Source: Palaemon carinicauda (taxonomy: Eukaryota; Arthropoda; Malacostraca; Decapoda; Palaemonidae). Taken from it: 64,000 bases of DNA. Both the position numbers and the translations under genes were made by a program. Shown piece by piece: positions 11,909-21,845 of this stretch. Position 1 is the first letter of the stretch, and the number at the start of each line of letters is the position of its first letter. The DNA is taken from contig NC_090746.1 of NCBI RefSeq assembly GCF_036898095.1, positions 112,578,607 to 112,642,606 of the forward strand, read 5' to 3'. A model generated the notes under the pieces. The model saw only the letters and a program-made list of their open reading frames with translations. It had not been told where the DNA came from and made no database searches.

Positions 11909-13927
11909 CGTTTTTGGCAGTCTTGGGAAAGGAGAGGGGCGGACACCTGGTCCCTCTCAGTCGTCAAGGAAGGTTACAAGATCCCCTTTTTAAAGAAACC
12001 ACCTCTCTGAGACTCTCCCCTGGCCTTAGTGGCTCAGTACACCGACGCGGGGAAACGAGAGGCTCTTCTGGAGCTAGTCGACCAGATGTTGGTCAAGGGA
12101 GCAATAGAGCCAGTTCAAGACCTCGCCTCACCAGGCTTTTACAATCGCCTGTTTCTGGTTCCCAAGAACTCGGGTGGATGGAGACCAGTCCTAGATGTCA
12201 GCTCTCTGAACGCCTTCGTGGAGAAAACAAAGTTCTCCATGGAGACGACTCAGTCAGTGCTGGCTGCAGTTCGTCCAGGAGACTGGATGGTTTCTCTCGA
12301 CCTGCAGGACGCTTATTTTCACGTCCCCATTCATCCGTCTTCGAGGAGATATCTGAGGTTTGTGTTCCAGGGCAAGTGCTTCCAGTTCAGGGCACTTTGC
12401 TTCGGTTTCAGCACAGCTCCCCAAGTCTTCACCAGACTTATGGCGAATGTGGCAGGCTGGTTACACCAGGAGGGGATAAGGGTCTCCTTCTATCTAGACG
12501 ACTGGCTGATCCGGTCACAGTTGAAAGAGAAATGTCTGGAGGACCTAATGAAAACTTATACGATCACTCAGGACCTGGGACTCATCGTCAACTGGGGGAA
12601 GTCTCAGACCGAGCCGAATCAGACTATTCTCTATTTGGGGATAGTTCTGAATTCAGTTCTTTTTCAGGCTTCTCCCTCCCAGGAGAGGCAGACCAGGTGC
12701 CTGGACAAAGTCAAAGACTTTTTGAGGAAGCAGGAATGCTCAGCGAAGGAGTGGATGAGTCTGCTGGGAACTCTATCCTCCCTGGAGCAGTTTGTCCCTT
12801 TGGGGAGACTGCACCTAAGGCCTCTGTAACACTTCCTCGCAAAGGTTTGGAACAGAAAGATCCAGGAGGACACTTTTTCTTTTCCCATTCCGACAGAGAT
12901 CAAGGATCTTTTAATGTGGTGGCTGGACCCAGCTCTGTTGGGAAAAGGGATCTCCTTGTTCAAGAAGAACCCCGACCTAGTGTTATTCTCAGACGCGTCC
13001 GAGTCAGGCTGGGGAGCAACACTAGGGAACAAAGAGGTCTCAGGTATTTGGGAAGGGAGTCAGGTCAGTTGGCATATCAACAGGAAGGAATTGATGGCCA
13101 TTTTGTTAGGGCTCAAGGCCTTCAAAACCTCGGTCTCGGGAAAGACTGTGGAGATCAATTCCGACAACACCACAGCTCTCGCGTACATAAGGAAGCAAGG
13201 GGGAACTCACTCCCTCTCCCTGTTCTCAACTGCGAGAGAGCTTCTCCTCTGGGCGAACGAGAACGAGACCCAGCTGTTGACAAGGTTTGTTCAAGGGCAG
13301 AGAAACATCAGGGCAGACATGCTCAGCAGGAGGGGACAGGTCTTTCCTACAGAGTGGACTCTCAACCCGCATGTCTGTCGGAGCCTCTGGAATTTGTGGG
13401 GCAGACCAGTAATAGACCTTTTCGCCTCCGGTCTAAACAAGAGGATCCCCAACTACTGCTCCCTAGTCCCGGACGAGGAAGCTGTTGCAGTGGACGCCTT
13501 CTTGATGGATTGGACGGGGCTGGACATGTATGCCTTTCCCCCGTTCAAGATCATCAATCTGGTTGTCAGGAAGTTCGCTCTCCTCGATTCGGGACGAATG
13601 ACCCTAGTGGCTCCATTCTGGCCTGCGAGGGAATGGTTCACCGAAGTGGTAGGGTTACTGATGGACTTTCCAAGAAGACTCCCGGCAAGTCCAGATCTTC
13701 TCAGACAACCCCACTTCGAGAGATTTCACCAAAACCCCCTCGCTCTCAATCTGACTGCCTTCAGACTGTCGAGAAGCTCGTTAGATCTCGAGGCTTTTCG
13801 GCACAAGCGGCGAAAGCTATTGCCAGGGCAAGGAGGATCTCTTCACAAAGAGTCTACCAGTCAAAGTGGGAGACCTTTAGAGCTTGGTGCAGGAGGCGCA
13901 AGGTTTCCTCGTCCTCTACCTCTCTGA
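11909..13927 (+). pseudogene. DIRS-1 reverse transcriptase, RNase H and DAM-like methyltransferase (two stops)
   Basis: This frame begins RFWQSWERRGADTWSLSVVK, meets TGA at 12008-12010, then encodes the RT. RT features are FYNRLFLVPKNSGGWRPVLD, SLDLQDAYFHVPIHP with the first catalytic Asp, CFGFSTAPQVFTRL, and the catalytic FYLDDWLIRS. TAA at 12827-12829 separates RT from RNase H, whose acidic residues appear in LFSDASESGWG, RKELMAILL, NSDNTTALAYI and RADMLSR. A DAM-like methyltransferase module follows (WGRPVIDLFAS, MYAFPPFKI, MTLVAPFWPAREW). In the DIRS-2 relative the same region is uninterrupted, so both stops are probably later mutations. The recombinase is read in a frame offset by one base over the same DNA. 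Confidence 0.92.
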
Positions 13928-14829
13928 GCCAGATTGCAGACTTTCTTTTGTACCTCAGGCAGGATGCTAAGCTGGCTGTATCTACCATTAAAGGATACAG
14001 GAGCATGCTCTCAACCGTCTTTAGGCATAGAGGCTTAGAGTTATCTCAGAATAAGGACTTGCAGGACCTCATTAGGTCTTTTGAGACAACGAAGCAGGTG
14101 CACTTAAGGCCCCCTTCTTGGAACCTGGATGTGGTGCTTAAGTTTTTGTGCTCCAGGAAGTTTGAGCCTATCTCGCAAGCTTCTCTCCGAGATGTGACTA
14201 AGAAAACCCTCTTCCTTTTGTCTCTAGCGACTGCCAGGAGGATCAGCGAGGTCCAGGCAATCGAGAAGCGTGTAGGCTTCACCCTAAATGGAGCGGTTTG
14301 TTCCTTGAGGTTCGACTTTCTCGCCAAGAATGAGAACCCTTTGAAACCCTGGCCTAGGACTTTTGAAGTCCCTAACCTCACGAATCTAGTAGGTCAGGAA
14401 CAGGAAAGCCTCCTCTGCCCGGTTAGGGCTCTCAAGGCTTATTTGGCCCACACTAAGAGCGTGAGGGGTGCTTCCAACTCCTTATGGTGTTCAGTGAAGG
14501 ATCCTCAAAAACCCCTGTCAAAGAATGCTTTGTCTTTTTTCCTGAGGGAAACTATTAGGGAAGCCCACCTCTTTTGTGAGGAAGAAAACTTCGCCCTGTC
14601 AAAAGTACGGGCTCACGAAGTAAGGGCCATTGCTGCTTCGCTGGCATACTGGAAAAATATGTCAGTTAAGCAGATCATGGACGCAACGTTCTGGAGGAGC
14701 AACTCTGTCTTCGCTTCTCATTACCTCAGAGAGGTAAGAGTGGACTATGACAAGTGTTATACCTTGGGCCCATATGTAGCTGCGGCTTCTGTATTAGGCA
14801 AAGGAGTTACTACCCCCACTCAACCTTAG
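13795..14829 (+). CDS. DIRS-1 tyrosine recombinase (integrase)
   Basis: The domain catalyses strand exchange between the circular DNA copy and the target. An N-terminal SAM-like core-binding region (RVYQSKWETFRAWCRRR, IADFLLYLR) is followed by the catalytic domain. The first Arg is in LATARRISEV, the His-x-x-Arg is in RAHEVRAIAASLAYW, and the nucleophilic Tyr is in ASHYLREV. The open frame really begins at 11914 and has 971 codons. Only the last 344 residues are recognisable as recombinase. The upstream part runs across the RT-RNase H region without a stop. The true start is unknown: an internal start, a frameshift or a spliced message are all possible. The frame is intact. Confidence 0.93.
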   Translation, partial: FSAQAAKAIARARRISSQRVYQSKWETFRAWCRRRKVSSSSTSLSQIADFLLYLRQDAKLAVSTIKGYRSMLSTVFRHRGLELSQNKDLQDLIRSFETTKQVHLRPPSWNLDVVLKFLCSRKFEPISQASLRDVTKKTLFLLSLATARRISEVQAIEKRVGFTLNGAVCSLRFDFLAKNENPLKPWPRTFEVPNLTNLVGQEQESLLCPVRALKAYLAHTKSVRGASNSLWCSVKDPQKPLSKNALSFFLRETIREAHLFCEEENFALSKVRAHEVRAIAASLAYWKNMSVKQIMDATFWRSNSVFASHYLREVRVDYDKCYTLGPYVAAASVLGKGVTTPTQP

Positions 14830-15228
14830 TTTATGTACTTGTATATAGGTTTGTGTTTTTTTTTATGGTTGTCTGAGGTCCTCGTCCTGTGGTACGGTTC
14901 CCTCAGTCTAGATAGATAGTTTATATCTATTTCTGCAAGGTTAGATGGTTAGCTTTAGTAAGGTTGCAGGTTTTTTTATTTGGGAAGGTAGTTTTCTGAA
15001 GTCTAGTCAAGTTGTTGGTCCTACCCCTTTGACAGACTCGATTGAGTTGTTTGCAGCGTAGCAGGTCTACTCCTGGCTGAACACTCCTAAGGGAAAGCGA
15101 CTCTAGAGGCAGTTACCTTTGAAGTCAGCTACCTTAGCAGGTAAGGAATCAAGGTGTTTGTTCTCCTACAACTCTTTTGTTGTTTCCCCAACTATGTTTT
15201 TGCTGTCTGTTTCCCTCCTCCAAATGTG
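14830..15228. other. DIRS-1 3' untranslated region
   Basis: Sequence between the recombinase stop and the internal complementary region. No further coding signal was seen, and no clear polyadenylation site was chosen. Confidence 0.5.
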
Positions 15229-15345
15229 TGAATCGGCTATATATATATATAACTGCCAGGTAAGTTCTATTCATAAAAATGGAGTTTTTATGATAAAACA
15301 AAGTTTTATGAATACTTACCTGGCAGTTATATATATATTTTAAAG
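15229..15345. repeat. Internal complementary region of DIRS-1
   Basis: Two half-sites are fused. The first runs from the TA stretch through ACTGCCAGGTAAGTTCTATT and is the reverse complement of the element's left end (9068-9110). The second begins at TTTTTATGATAAAACAAAG and is the reverse complement of the right end (15535-15580). Such a region is a hallmark of DIRS elements. It is thought to template joining of the two ends in the circular intermediate. Confidence 0.9.
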
Positions 15346-15380
15346 CCCACCCACGTCCCCTCAGGAGACAGGTCGGGCAA

Positions 15381-15582
15381 AGATAATCTGAGGAACAGAA
15401 AATGGGAATGATTCCAAGTACCACCCTGTAAGGGTTGTTAACCATCTAACCACACAACCACCACAAGGCGGTTGCCGCGATTTTCGATTAAATTCTGCCG
15501 CAGTCAGAGACTCGGCTATATATATATATAACTGCCAGGTAAGTATTCATAAAACTTTGTTTTATCATAAGAACTCCATTTT
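15381..15582. repeat. Right terminal inverted repeat of DIRS-1
   Basis: Reverse complement of 9068-9250, extended by an outer arm AGTATTCATAAAACTTTGTT. It ends at CTCCATTTT, where the next DIRS relic starts. Confidence 0.9.
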
Positions 15583-15821
15583 GCTCCAACACTAAATACT
15601 AACCCTTCGCTATTATAGGGATTTACTTTCAGTGAAGCTGGAAGACTAGCCATAAAGACTTGTAAGCGAGGTATAACTGTCAACCTGCTAGTTAGCGGGG
15701 ATAGCCAGTTACCCCATTCACTCTCTTTTGGCTTTGCCGAGAATGGAAATCTCTCCTCTTGGTCTCTCAACAGACTTGTCATTTTGATTAATTCTTCTCT
15801 CTTTCTTTTCAAGTGTGCAGT

Positions 15822-16306
15822 TTCTTCTTCCTGCCATCCATCATACGGACCTGTCCAGGACCTGAAGGACGCTCTTGCGGGAACTTCTTGGCCTCTGCTG
15901 AGACCGACCCCCATTCGTTGTGTCCGGCCTGCAGAGGACAATGTTGTAACCAGGCTAATACCTGCTATGAATGCTGGGAGTGTCCTCCAGTGGGAGAGAT
16001 TTGTGTGCCGGCACAAGAAGACGACCAAGAGATTCTTCACCTTCAGGGTCTTCCTCGAATCTCTTCCTTGACCCCCAAATCTTGTCCTGAAGCTCCTGCT
16101 CAATCAGTCTTTTCCGAGGATCGGTCGAGTAGGAGTGTTGACCAGCTAACACCAGGCCAACCCCAGGGTTCCAGGGATAAAGCTCCTAACCCTAGAAAAG
16201 CAATTCTGCCCCCGCCCTCAGGGGAATCCTTTTCTCTTTCTGATTTGTTACAGGGTTGGTTGTCGCTGGCTGTTGCAGGCCCACCTTCGAATGGCTGGAT
16301 ATAGAT
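15822..16306 (+). pseudogene. Gag N-terminal fragment of the deleted DIRS relic
   Basis: It reads IRTCPGPEGRSCGNF, DPHSLCPACRGQC and TCYEC, which matches the zinc module of the DIRS-2 Gag, including the position of the initiator. The initiator here is ATA instead of ATG. After LSDLLQGWLSLAVAG, about 160 codons in, the similarity ends near 16306. It is a dead fragment. Confidence 0.85.
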
Positions 16307-16489
16307 AGTCGTCGACTTACCACCTATGCTACTTACGACTATTGGACTTTACGACCACTGTGATAACTTCACAAGCATGTCGGAAATAGTACACTAATAG
16401 GACAAACATTTTCTCAGAAATAATCTATATACTGTATAAAAATGAACTGATTTATCTTGGTAAGTTGGTATTTTCTCTTATTGATAATA
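16307..16489. other. Sequence of unclear origin between DIRS relic and Tigger end
   Basis: About 180 bases that match neither the DIRS reading frame nor the Tigger terminal repeat. GTCGTCGACTTACCACC at 16311-16327 looks like the start of another pogo-type terminal repeat, but no partner was found. Origin is unresolved. Confidence 0.4.
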
Positions 16490-17031
16490 CAGTAATCCCT
16501 CACCTATCGCGGTTAATGGGGACCAGAACCGACCGCGATAGGTGAAAAACCGCGAAGTAGGTTCCCTCCTTATTTTTGGAATACGTACATTTTTTGTGTA
16601 CATGTACATGTATATATAATAACAATAAGTGTATATTAACCCTATGAATGCATATGTTATCATTAGAACATTAACGAATCATGTGAATAAATACTGATAA
16701 TATAAATTATATAATGTACCTAAAAAAAAGTACTGTACTGTATAAATACTGTAATATAAATTCAGTATTTAATACATTACGTATACTGTATGTACATTTA
16801 CATTTATACATAAATAATATAAATAGAGTGTAAGTGTACATGTACATACATATGTAGATATAAATAGTGTACGTGTATATACTGTAGATATGATTTTAGA
16901 ACACTTATTCTTATAACAAGATATGTAACTCACCTCTAACAATGACGATGATCTTGTTAAATGATGATGAAACACCTGTGCAGTATGATGGAGGTGATGA
17001 AGATGATTTACTGCACAGGTTAATGAGAGCT

Positions 17032-18414
17032 TTACTGCTCCTCAGGTGACGCCTCATCGTCAGTTGATAGAGGCGGTGGATCGTCAACGACAGCTTCCAA
17101 TAGAGCTGGAGAAACTGCAGGAGGCGGCGTAGTGGCTCGGTGAGAAGCCGGAGAGTCAGCAGGAGGAGTATCTGATGCTTCTGCAGAAGGTTTTTGGCGC
17201 ACTAGGAACATCGTGATGGGAAGTTGTTGACGTTTTTTCATCTGAGCAAAGATGCTCTTGTACAACGCCATTACACCGTCAATACGGTTACTAAATTCGA
17301 TGGCTCTGATCATATTATCATCGATTTCTTGCGCCCTTTGTTGCAGAGCCCATGCCATGTTGCAGAGCTCTTGCAGGTTGTCCAAGGGAAGGCCACGTTC
17401 TTCAGCTTCGTCGTCGTTGCCGACATCGGCTGCCTCTTCTTCCTCACTCGCTGATCTTGTCATTTCGACAAGGTCCTCGTCGGTTAGGGGCTCCGAGTGG
17501 CACTCGATCAGTGAGTTGACGTCATGCGTCGTCATGACAGAGAAACCTTCGTTGGCTACTAACTGTGCCAGTCTCACTGCCTTATATACGGCGGAGTGGT
17601 GAACTTCGTCCATTTCGACAAGGTCCTCGTCGGTTAGGGGCTCCGAGTGGCACTCGATCAGTGAGTTGACGTCATGCGTCGTCATGACAGAGAAACCTTC
17701 GTTGGCTACTAACTGTGCCAGTCTCACAGCCTTATATACGGCGGAGTGGTGAACTTCGTCTGGCGTAAACCCCTCATAGTCATGAACAACAATGTCTGGC
17801 CACAATTTTCTCCAACTTGTATTCGGTGTTTGCTGTTTCATCTCATTAAGAGCTTTCTGAAGGTTGGCCAGGCACGTTGCAATATTGTATTCCCGCCAAT
17901 ATCTCTTGAGGCTGAAGTCCTCGTCATCTTCATCGATGGAGGAGATGAGGCCCTCCATCGTGGATCTCGTGTAGAGGGCCTTGAAGGCCGGAATGACCCC
18001 CTGATCCATTGGTTGTATGAGGGAAGTGGTGTTGGGGGTTAGGAACTCCACTTGGACCCCGTCATAATGCAGGTCCGTTGCATGTCCGCCTGCACAGTCC
18101 ATCAAGAGGAGGACCTTAAAGGGCAACCCATTCTCCGCGAGGTACAGCTTCACCTGTGGGATAAAGCAGTTCACAAACCAGTGGAGTGTGAGGGCTTTAG
18201 TTATCCATGCCTTTTTATTATTCATCCTGTAGACGGGCAGCAAGGCTTTGTTTTTGTTTTTCAAAGCCCGAGGATTCATGGACTTGTAAATTAAGCCGGG
18301 CTTGAGCATGAAGCCCGCAGCATTCCCGCACATGAGGAGAGTGACGCGATCTTTGTGGGCCTTGGACCCTGGCTTCTTTACTTCGTCCTTGTAAAGGAAC
18401 GTCCGGTACGGCAT
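17032..18414 (-). pseudogene. Tigger-type transposase, DDE catalytic part
   Basis: A jerky/CENP-B-like transposase of the pogo group. The second catalytic Asp is visible in LLLMDCAGGHATDL and the third in NTTSLIQPMDQGV. Upstream of 18414 the reading continues in frame after one TAG: the expected first catalytic box, near TGLFWKRMPYRTF, reads Asn-Met-Glu-stop-Thr-Gly. So the first Asp appears changed to Glu and the next codon is a stop. A 150-base in-frame tandem duplication adds 50 residues in the C-terminal half. The C-terminus is acidic and proline-rich. The copy is inactive as it stands. Confidence 0.88.
17461..17760. repeat. 150-bp tandem duplication inside the transposase
   Basis: 17461-17610 is repeated at 17611-17760 with a single difference noticed (CTGCC versus CAGCC). 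Each copy encodes 50 residues, beginning DEVHHSAVYKAVRLAQLV on the minus strand, and the frame is kept. Near identity means the duplication is younger than the general decay of the element, or is an assembly artefact. Confidence 0.93.
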
Positions 18415-18597
18415 CCTCTTCCAGAAGAGGCCAGTCTATTCCATATTGAACACCTGCTCCGGGAGATAGCTACCTTCTTTAATTAATTTCAGGAACTCTT
18501 CCTCGACGTAACGAAGAGCTGCCTCTTGGTCTGCCGAGGTGGCTTCCCCATACAAAGGAACGCTGCGAAGGCCAAACCTCCTCTTGAATTTCTCGAA

Positions 18598-19014
18598 CTA
18601 GCCCTTACTAGCAACAAAACCACGTTTTTCTTGTGGGGCAGGATCATCATCTTCGTCGTCATCATCACCTTCGTCGTCTTCGTTAGATTTTTCTTCAGGA
18701 ACTAGGCTATCATACAGGGTTTTGGCTTTCGTTCGAATCATGTTGGTATCGAGGCTAACCTTCTTTTCCTGACAGTCCGATATCCACATTGATAATGCAT
18801 TCTCCATTTGCACAATCGTCTTATTACAAGGAGTTACAACGCGCTTAGTGTCCGTGGAGAACGTTATTGAGGCAGTTTTACGTATTTTCATTTCATCTTT
18901 TTTTATGTAGCGAACCGTCGATTCATTCACTCCATAAATGTGGGCAACAGACTCATAGCTACTGCCTGCCTTAAGCATGTCCAATAATATTACTTTCTCG
19001 TTCACCGTCATCAT
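18598..19014 (-). pseudogene. Tigger-type transposase, N-terminal helix-turn-helix part
   Basis: MTVNEKVILLDMLKAGSSYE and SVAHIYGVNESTVRYIKKDE form the psq-type helix-turn-helix that binds the terminal repeats. The start of a CENP-B-type second DNA-binding domain follows (MENALSMWISDCQEKKV). A stretch of Asp/Glu comes next and a stop at 18598. Between 18415 and 18597 the third frame continues the protein (FKRRFGLRSVPLYGEATSAD), so a frameshift or stop splits one original gene. Confidence 0.85.
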
Positions 19015-19341
19015 TTTTCTCTTCTAGGGTTCACTAGAGGATGTAGAGTACGTTTAGGAGCCATTTTCAAGGGCGTCACAAGCACTATTTTACACTAAAA
19101 AGCTCAAGAAAACAGCTAAAAGTTCCACGTGGCAAGACTAAGCAACACAAGCGAAGCAAGAGAGAACAATGAATGTGGTCTCCCTTCGCGGGGCGCACAG
19201 CAGGGAGAGATGCTGGGTAAAGCGTTTCGGCGGCTTGGCCAATCAGCTTGTGAGATTCTGGAGCCGAGATGGCCAGCGAATCAGAGAGGTGGACTTTGAG
19301 TTGCGCGCCATCTCCGTGTTGATACCTGATGTTCTACTGTA

Positions 19342-20030
19342 CTCTCTGCCTTCTGCTAGCGCCCGCGTAACTCTATGGATGTGGTTCGCGTCCTTTGATC
19401 TCTGAAGGGTGCTTCCTTAGAACCATTACGCCAGGGAACAGATGGCCACCTCACTTTGAAGACTCTTCCTGTTCACTTTGGCTTCGGCCTAGAGGGTTAG
19501 CAAACTTCATGGTCTATTCTACGACATCGCCCATTCAAGAGGAGGGGGGAGGTAACACTCGGTTTCATCCCCGAATTTATTGCAAAGACTCAAAATCTGG
19601 GAGTAGTGGATCCTAGGTTCGGGCCTTTTTGGATTTGGAGTCTTCATTCTGTAACTGATGATCCAGATCAACTGTTACTTTGTCTAGTGAGGAGTTTCAG
19701 GCATTACCTTACATGTACTGCAGTCAGTACGGGGAAGGTCATGAGGAGGGTCATGAAGAACACCATCTCTACTTGGATTCGCAGTCATAGACCATGCATT
19801 GAATCCCAACTCTCCTCCTGCACAACAACTTGAGCTCATAATGTTAGGGGCATTGCAATGTGCTTAGCTTTTAAAAAAAAACTACTCTTTGGTGTAGTTA
19901 CTACAAACAGGCATGTGGAAACGTCAGACGACCTTCAATCCCCACTACCTGTATGATGTGATCCAGGGGAACATGGAGGCATTCTCCATTGGTCATGTGG
20001 TGGCTGCACAAGAAGTGGTATAAAATGCCT
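19342..20030 (+). pseudogene. Tyrosine recombinase C-terminal fragment of the deleted DIRS relic
   Basis: Changing frames give pieces that match the DIRS-2 recombinase: SLKG-SLEPLRQ near 19400, FIAKTQNLGVVDPRF near 19570-19620, a piece with VTDDPDQLLLCLVRSFRHYL at 19636-19710, and NVRGIAMCLAF near 19840-19870. The end HYLYDVIQGNMEAFSIG near 19940-20000 contains the tyrosine position. Stops and indels rule out function. Confidence 0.85.
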
Positions 20031-20556
20031 CTGGCTCCTTGATGGACAAAGTAGCAGATGGTTGAGGGTATAGGTTACCTGGGATTAGTCTGGGATGAAT
20101 GTCAAGAATGACTGGCTCTTTCTTTCATCTTCCCCTCTCTTGGGGAACAGCACCCATGATCCTCTGCAAGCTGGCCTCTCTTATCTGCAGTTAATGACTA
20201 TTTCCCTTGTGTAACCTAGTATAGAAATAATACTTAAGTCCTCATACCACCTTGCGAGGAGGGATTGGGTAATGTCTATGGATGATAACAATACAAACCT
20301 GTAGCTATTTATACAAATTGTCCCACCATCACATATCCCCCTAGAAAGTCCTACCTACAATTGAAAGGGAGTTGGACACTAAGGTGTGAGTGAATGGGGT
20401 AGCTGGCTACCCCCTGCTAACTAGTGGGTTGACAGTTATACCTCTCTTAAATGTCTTTATGGCTAGTCTTCTAGCTTCACTGAAAGTAAATCACTATAAA
20501 TAGCTACTGGTTTGTATGATTAGGAAAAATACAAATTGCATCCAAATTTGTCATGT

Positions 20557-21386
20557 TTTCTTTCCTTTCAATAAACTTTTGCTTCTAGTAAAGTAATGAG
20601 ATGATCTAGTGATTAATGGCAACCAATGATGGCTTATGGAGCCACAGGTCATTTTTTTTAGGGGGGGGGGAAGGCAGTACAGTATTGTGATGTAAATAAC
20701 TGTTATGAGGAATCTGAAGGCCTTGCAGTTCATTTTATGGGTAATTATGTTTCTATGGTTGCTAACCATGTTTAAGTGAAGGTGCAAAAGGAAACTTTTA
20801 GTTCAGGGGATATCCATAGAAGACTAAGCTAGTTGATTATAACATGCCAGTACTAAATTCCAAGAAAGCACTAAACAATCACATATTGATAATAAGTTTG
20901 AATGCTCTTAACTACTTTTGCTGCTTTTTATTCTTGCTTCGGGGAATAATCACACATGCACTCCCACAAAGGGCAATCTTGCAGAGAGGAATCAAACTAG
21001 GAAATTCTGGATAGAAGTTTTCACATTATTACATTCATGAAAAGTGAGGAAGGTGACAGGAAGATGCTTACTCAGGGTCCAGATGGTGCATATGCCTGAC
21101 TAGACAGTCTGCTTTTGGCTTAAGAAAATAGTCATTCTCAGACAATGGAGAACACAAAGATTTGATGAAATGATAATTCTCATGGGTTTTGTAAACACAG
21201 GTTCACCTTAGAATTATTAGTATGGATTTCAGAAAAAATGTGTGGTACTAGTTCCTCTTAATTCTAGTGAGGATTGATATATTTACTTTATATAAGTTTT
21301 TGTATAAAGTACTTTGACTATTGGATATAAAAAATATATAATTTATTTATTAATAAAAGCAAACTTTTTTTTATGCTTATTTTTAG
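20557..21386. other. Intron sequence without recognised features
   Basis: Sequence between the DIRS relic and the next SYVN1 exon. It contains a G run at about 20661. I see nothing recognisable and no further terminal repeats. It ends with a T-rich tract and TTTTAG acceptor. Confidence 0.5.
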
Positions 21387-21470
21387 GTGGCAGTATGGGG
21401 CAACCATCTGGAACCTTACCAAGTGCTCCTTTCAACTTCATGCCTCCATTCTTTCCAGTCCTTCCTTTCA
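21387..21470 (+). CDS. SYVN1: SYVN1/HRD1 exon (short proline/phenylalanine-rich segment)
   Basis: The 84-nt exon reads GGSMGQPSGTLPSAPFNF followed by MPPFFPVLPF. It joins phase 1 to phase 1 between the previous exon (8640-8888) and the next one at 39274. Acceptor TTTTAG, donor A|GTAAGT. It is part of the disordered cytosolic tail. It is isolated between a 12.5-kb and a 17.8-kb intron, both enlarged by DIRS elements, so it is easy to miss or skip. Confidence 0.87.
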
Positions 21471-21719
21471 GTAAGTATTATCTTTATTTAGAATCTTGAA
21501 AATTATTAGTTTGATAGCAAATCTTTTTTTCCTCTTTCAACTGTACCAGTGTTTTATTATATGAGGACTAGCAGGCTTTGTAACCACAATTTTTTTTTTC
21601 TTTAAAAACATAAGAGGTACTGCAATAAAATATCAAAATAAAATTCAAAACTCTAGGTTAAGGCTGTCACTGAATAAAAAAAAAAAAAAACATACTTTAT
21701 TAGCGACTGCTAGAGCCTA

Positions 21720-21845
21720 GCAAGTACTGTACTAGGGAGTAGTTTTGCCAGAGCACCAGCCACCCATTGAGATACTACTGCTAGAGTGTTATTGGGTCCT
21801 TTGACTGGCCAGACAGTACTACACTGGATCCCTCTCTCTGGGAAA
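21720..21845 (-). repeat. Fragment of dispersed repeat R1 (minus strand)
   Basis: The stretch with GGGTCCTTTGACTGGCCAGA and CAGTACTACACTGGATCC is the reverse complement of the 3' end of the repeat at 43680-43795. Only about 100-120 bases are present. Confidence 0.8.

Larger units (their letters stand above)
9068..15582 (+). mobile_element. DIRS-1: full-length DIRS-type tyrosine-recombinase retrotransposon (family A)
   Basis: The layout is a left terminal repeat, gag, an RT-RNase H-methyltransferase frame, a tyrosine recombinase, an internal complementary region and an inverted right terminal repeat. No long direct repeats and no target-site duplication are seen, as expected for integration by a tyrosine recombinase from a circular intermediate. 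The element lies in sense orientation in the 12.5-kb SYVN1 intron. Gag has one frameshift and one stop, and the RT frame has two stops, so this copy is probably not autonomous. The recombinase frame is intact. Boundaries were set by matching the internal complementary region to both ends. The right end abuts another DIRS relic. Confidence 0.93.
16490..19339 (-). mobile_element. Tigger/pogo-type DNA transposon (Tc1-mariner superfamily), inactive
   Basis: The left end CAGTAATCCCTCACCTATCG at 16490 has TA before it. The right end is CTG at 19337-19339 with TA after it. The inverted right end (CAGTAGAACATCAGGTATC) matches the left end only partly, which is usual for old Tigger copies. A two-part transposase lies on the minus strand. 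Its length of about 2.85 kb fits the group. DIRS recombinase sequence resumes directly to the right of 19341, so the transposon sits within the DIRS relic. Confidence 0.82.
15580..20556 (+). mobile_element. Internally deleted DIRS relic (family B-like) hosting a Tigger transposon
   Basis: The left terminus TTTGCTCCAACAC and a terminal repeat with TTTACTTTCAGTGAAGC are followed by the gag start. The right terminal repeat at about 20285-20556 is the reverse complement (GCTTCACTGAAAGTAAAT, CTAGTCTTCTAGC). Most of gag, all of RT-RNase H and the first part of the recombinase are missing. A DNA transposon and about 180 bases of unclear sequence lie in their place. The element has the same orientation as SYVN1. 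Confidence 0.85.
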
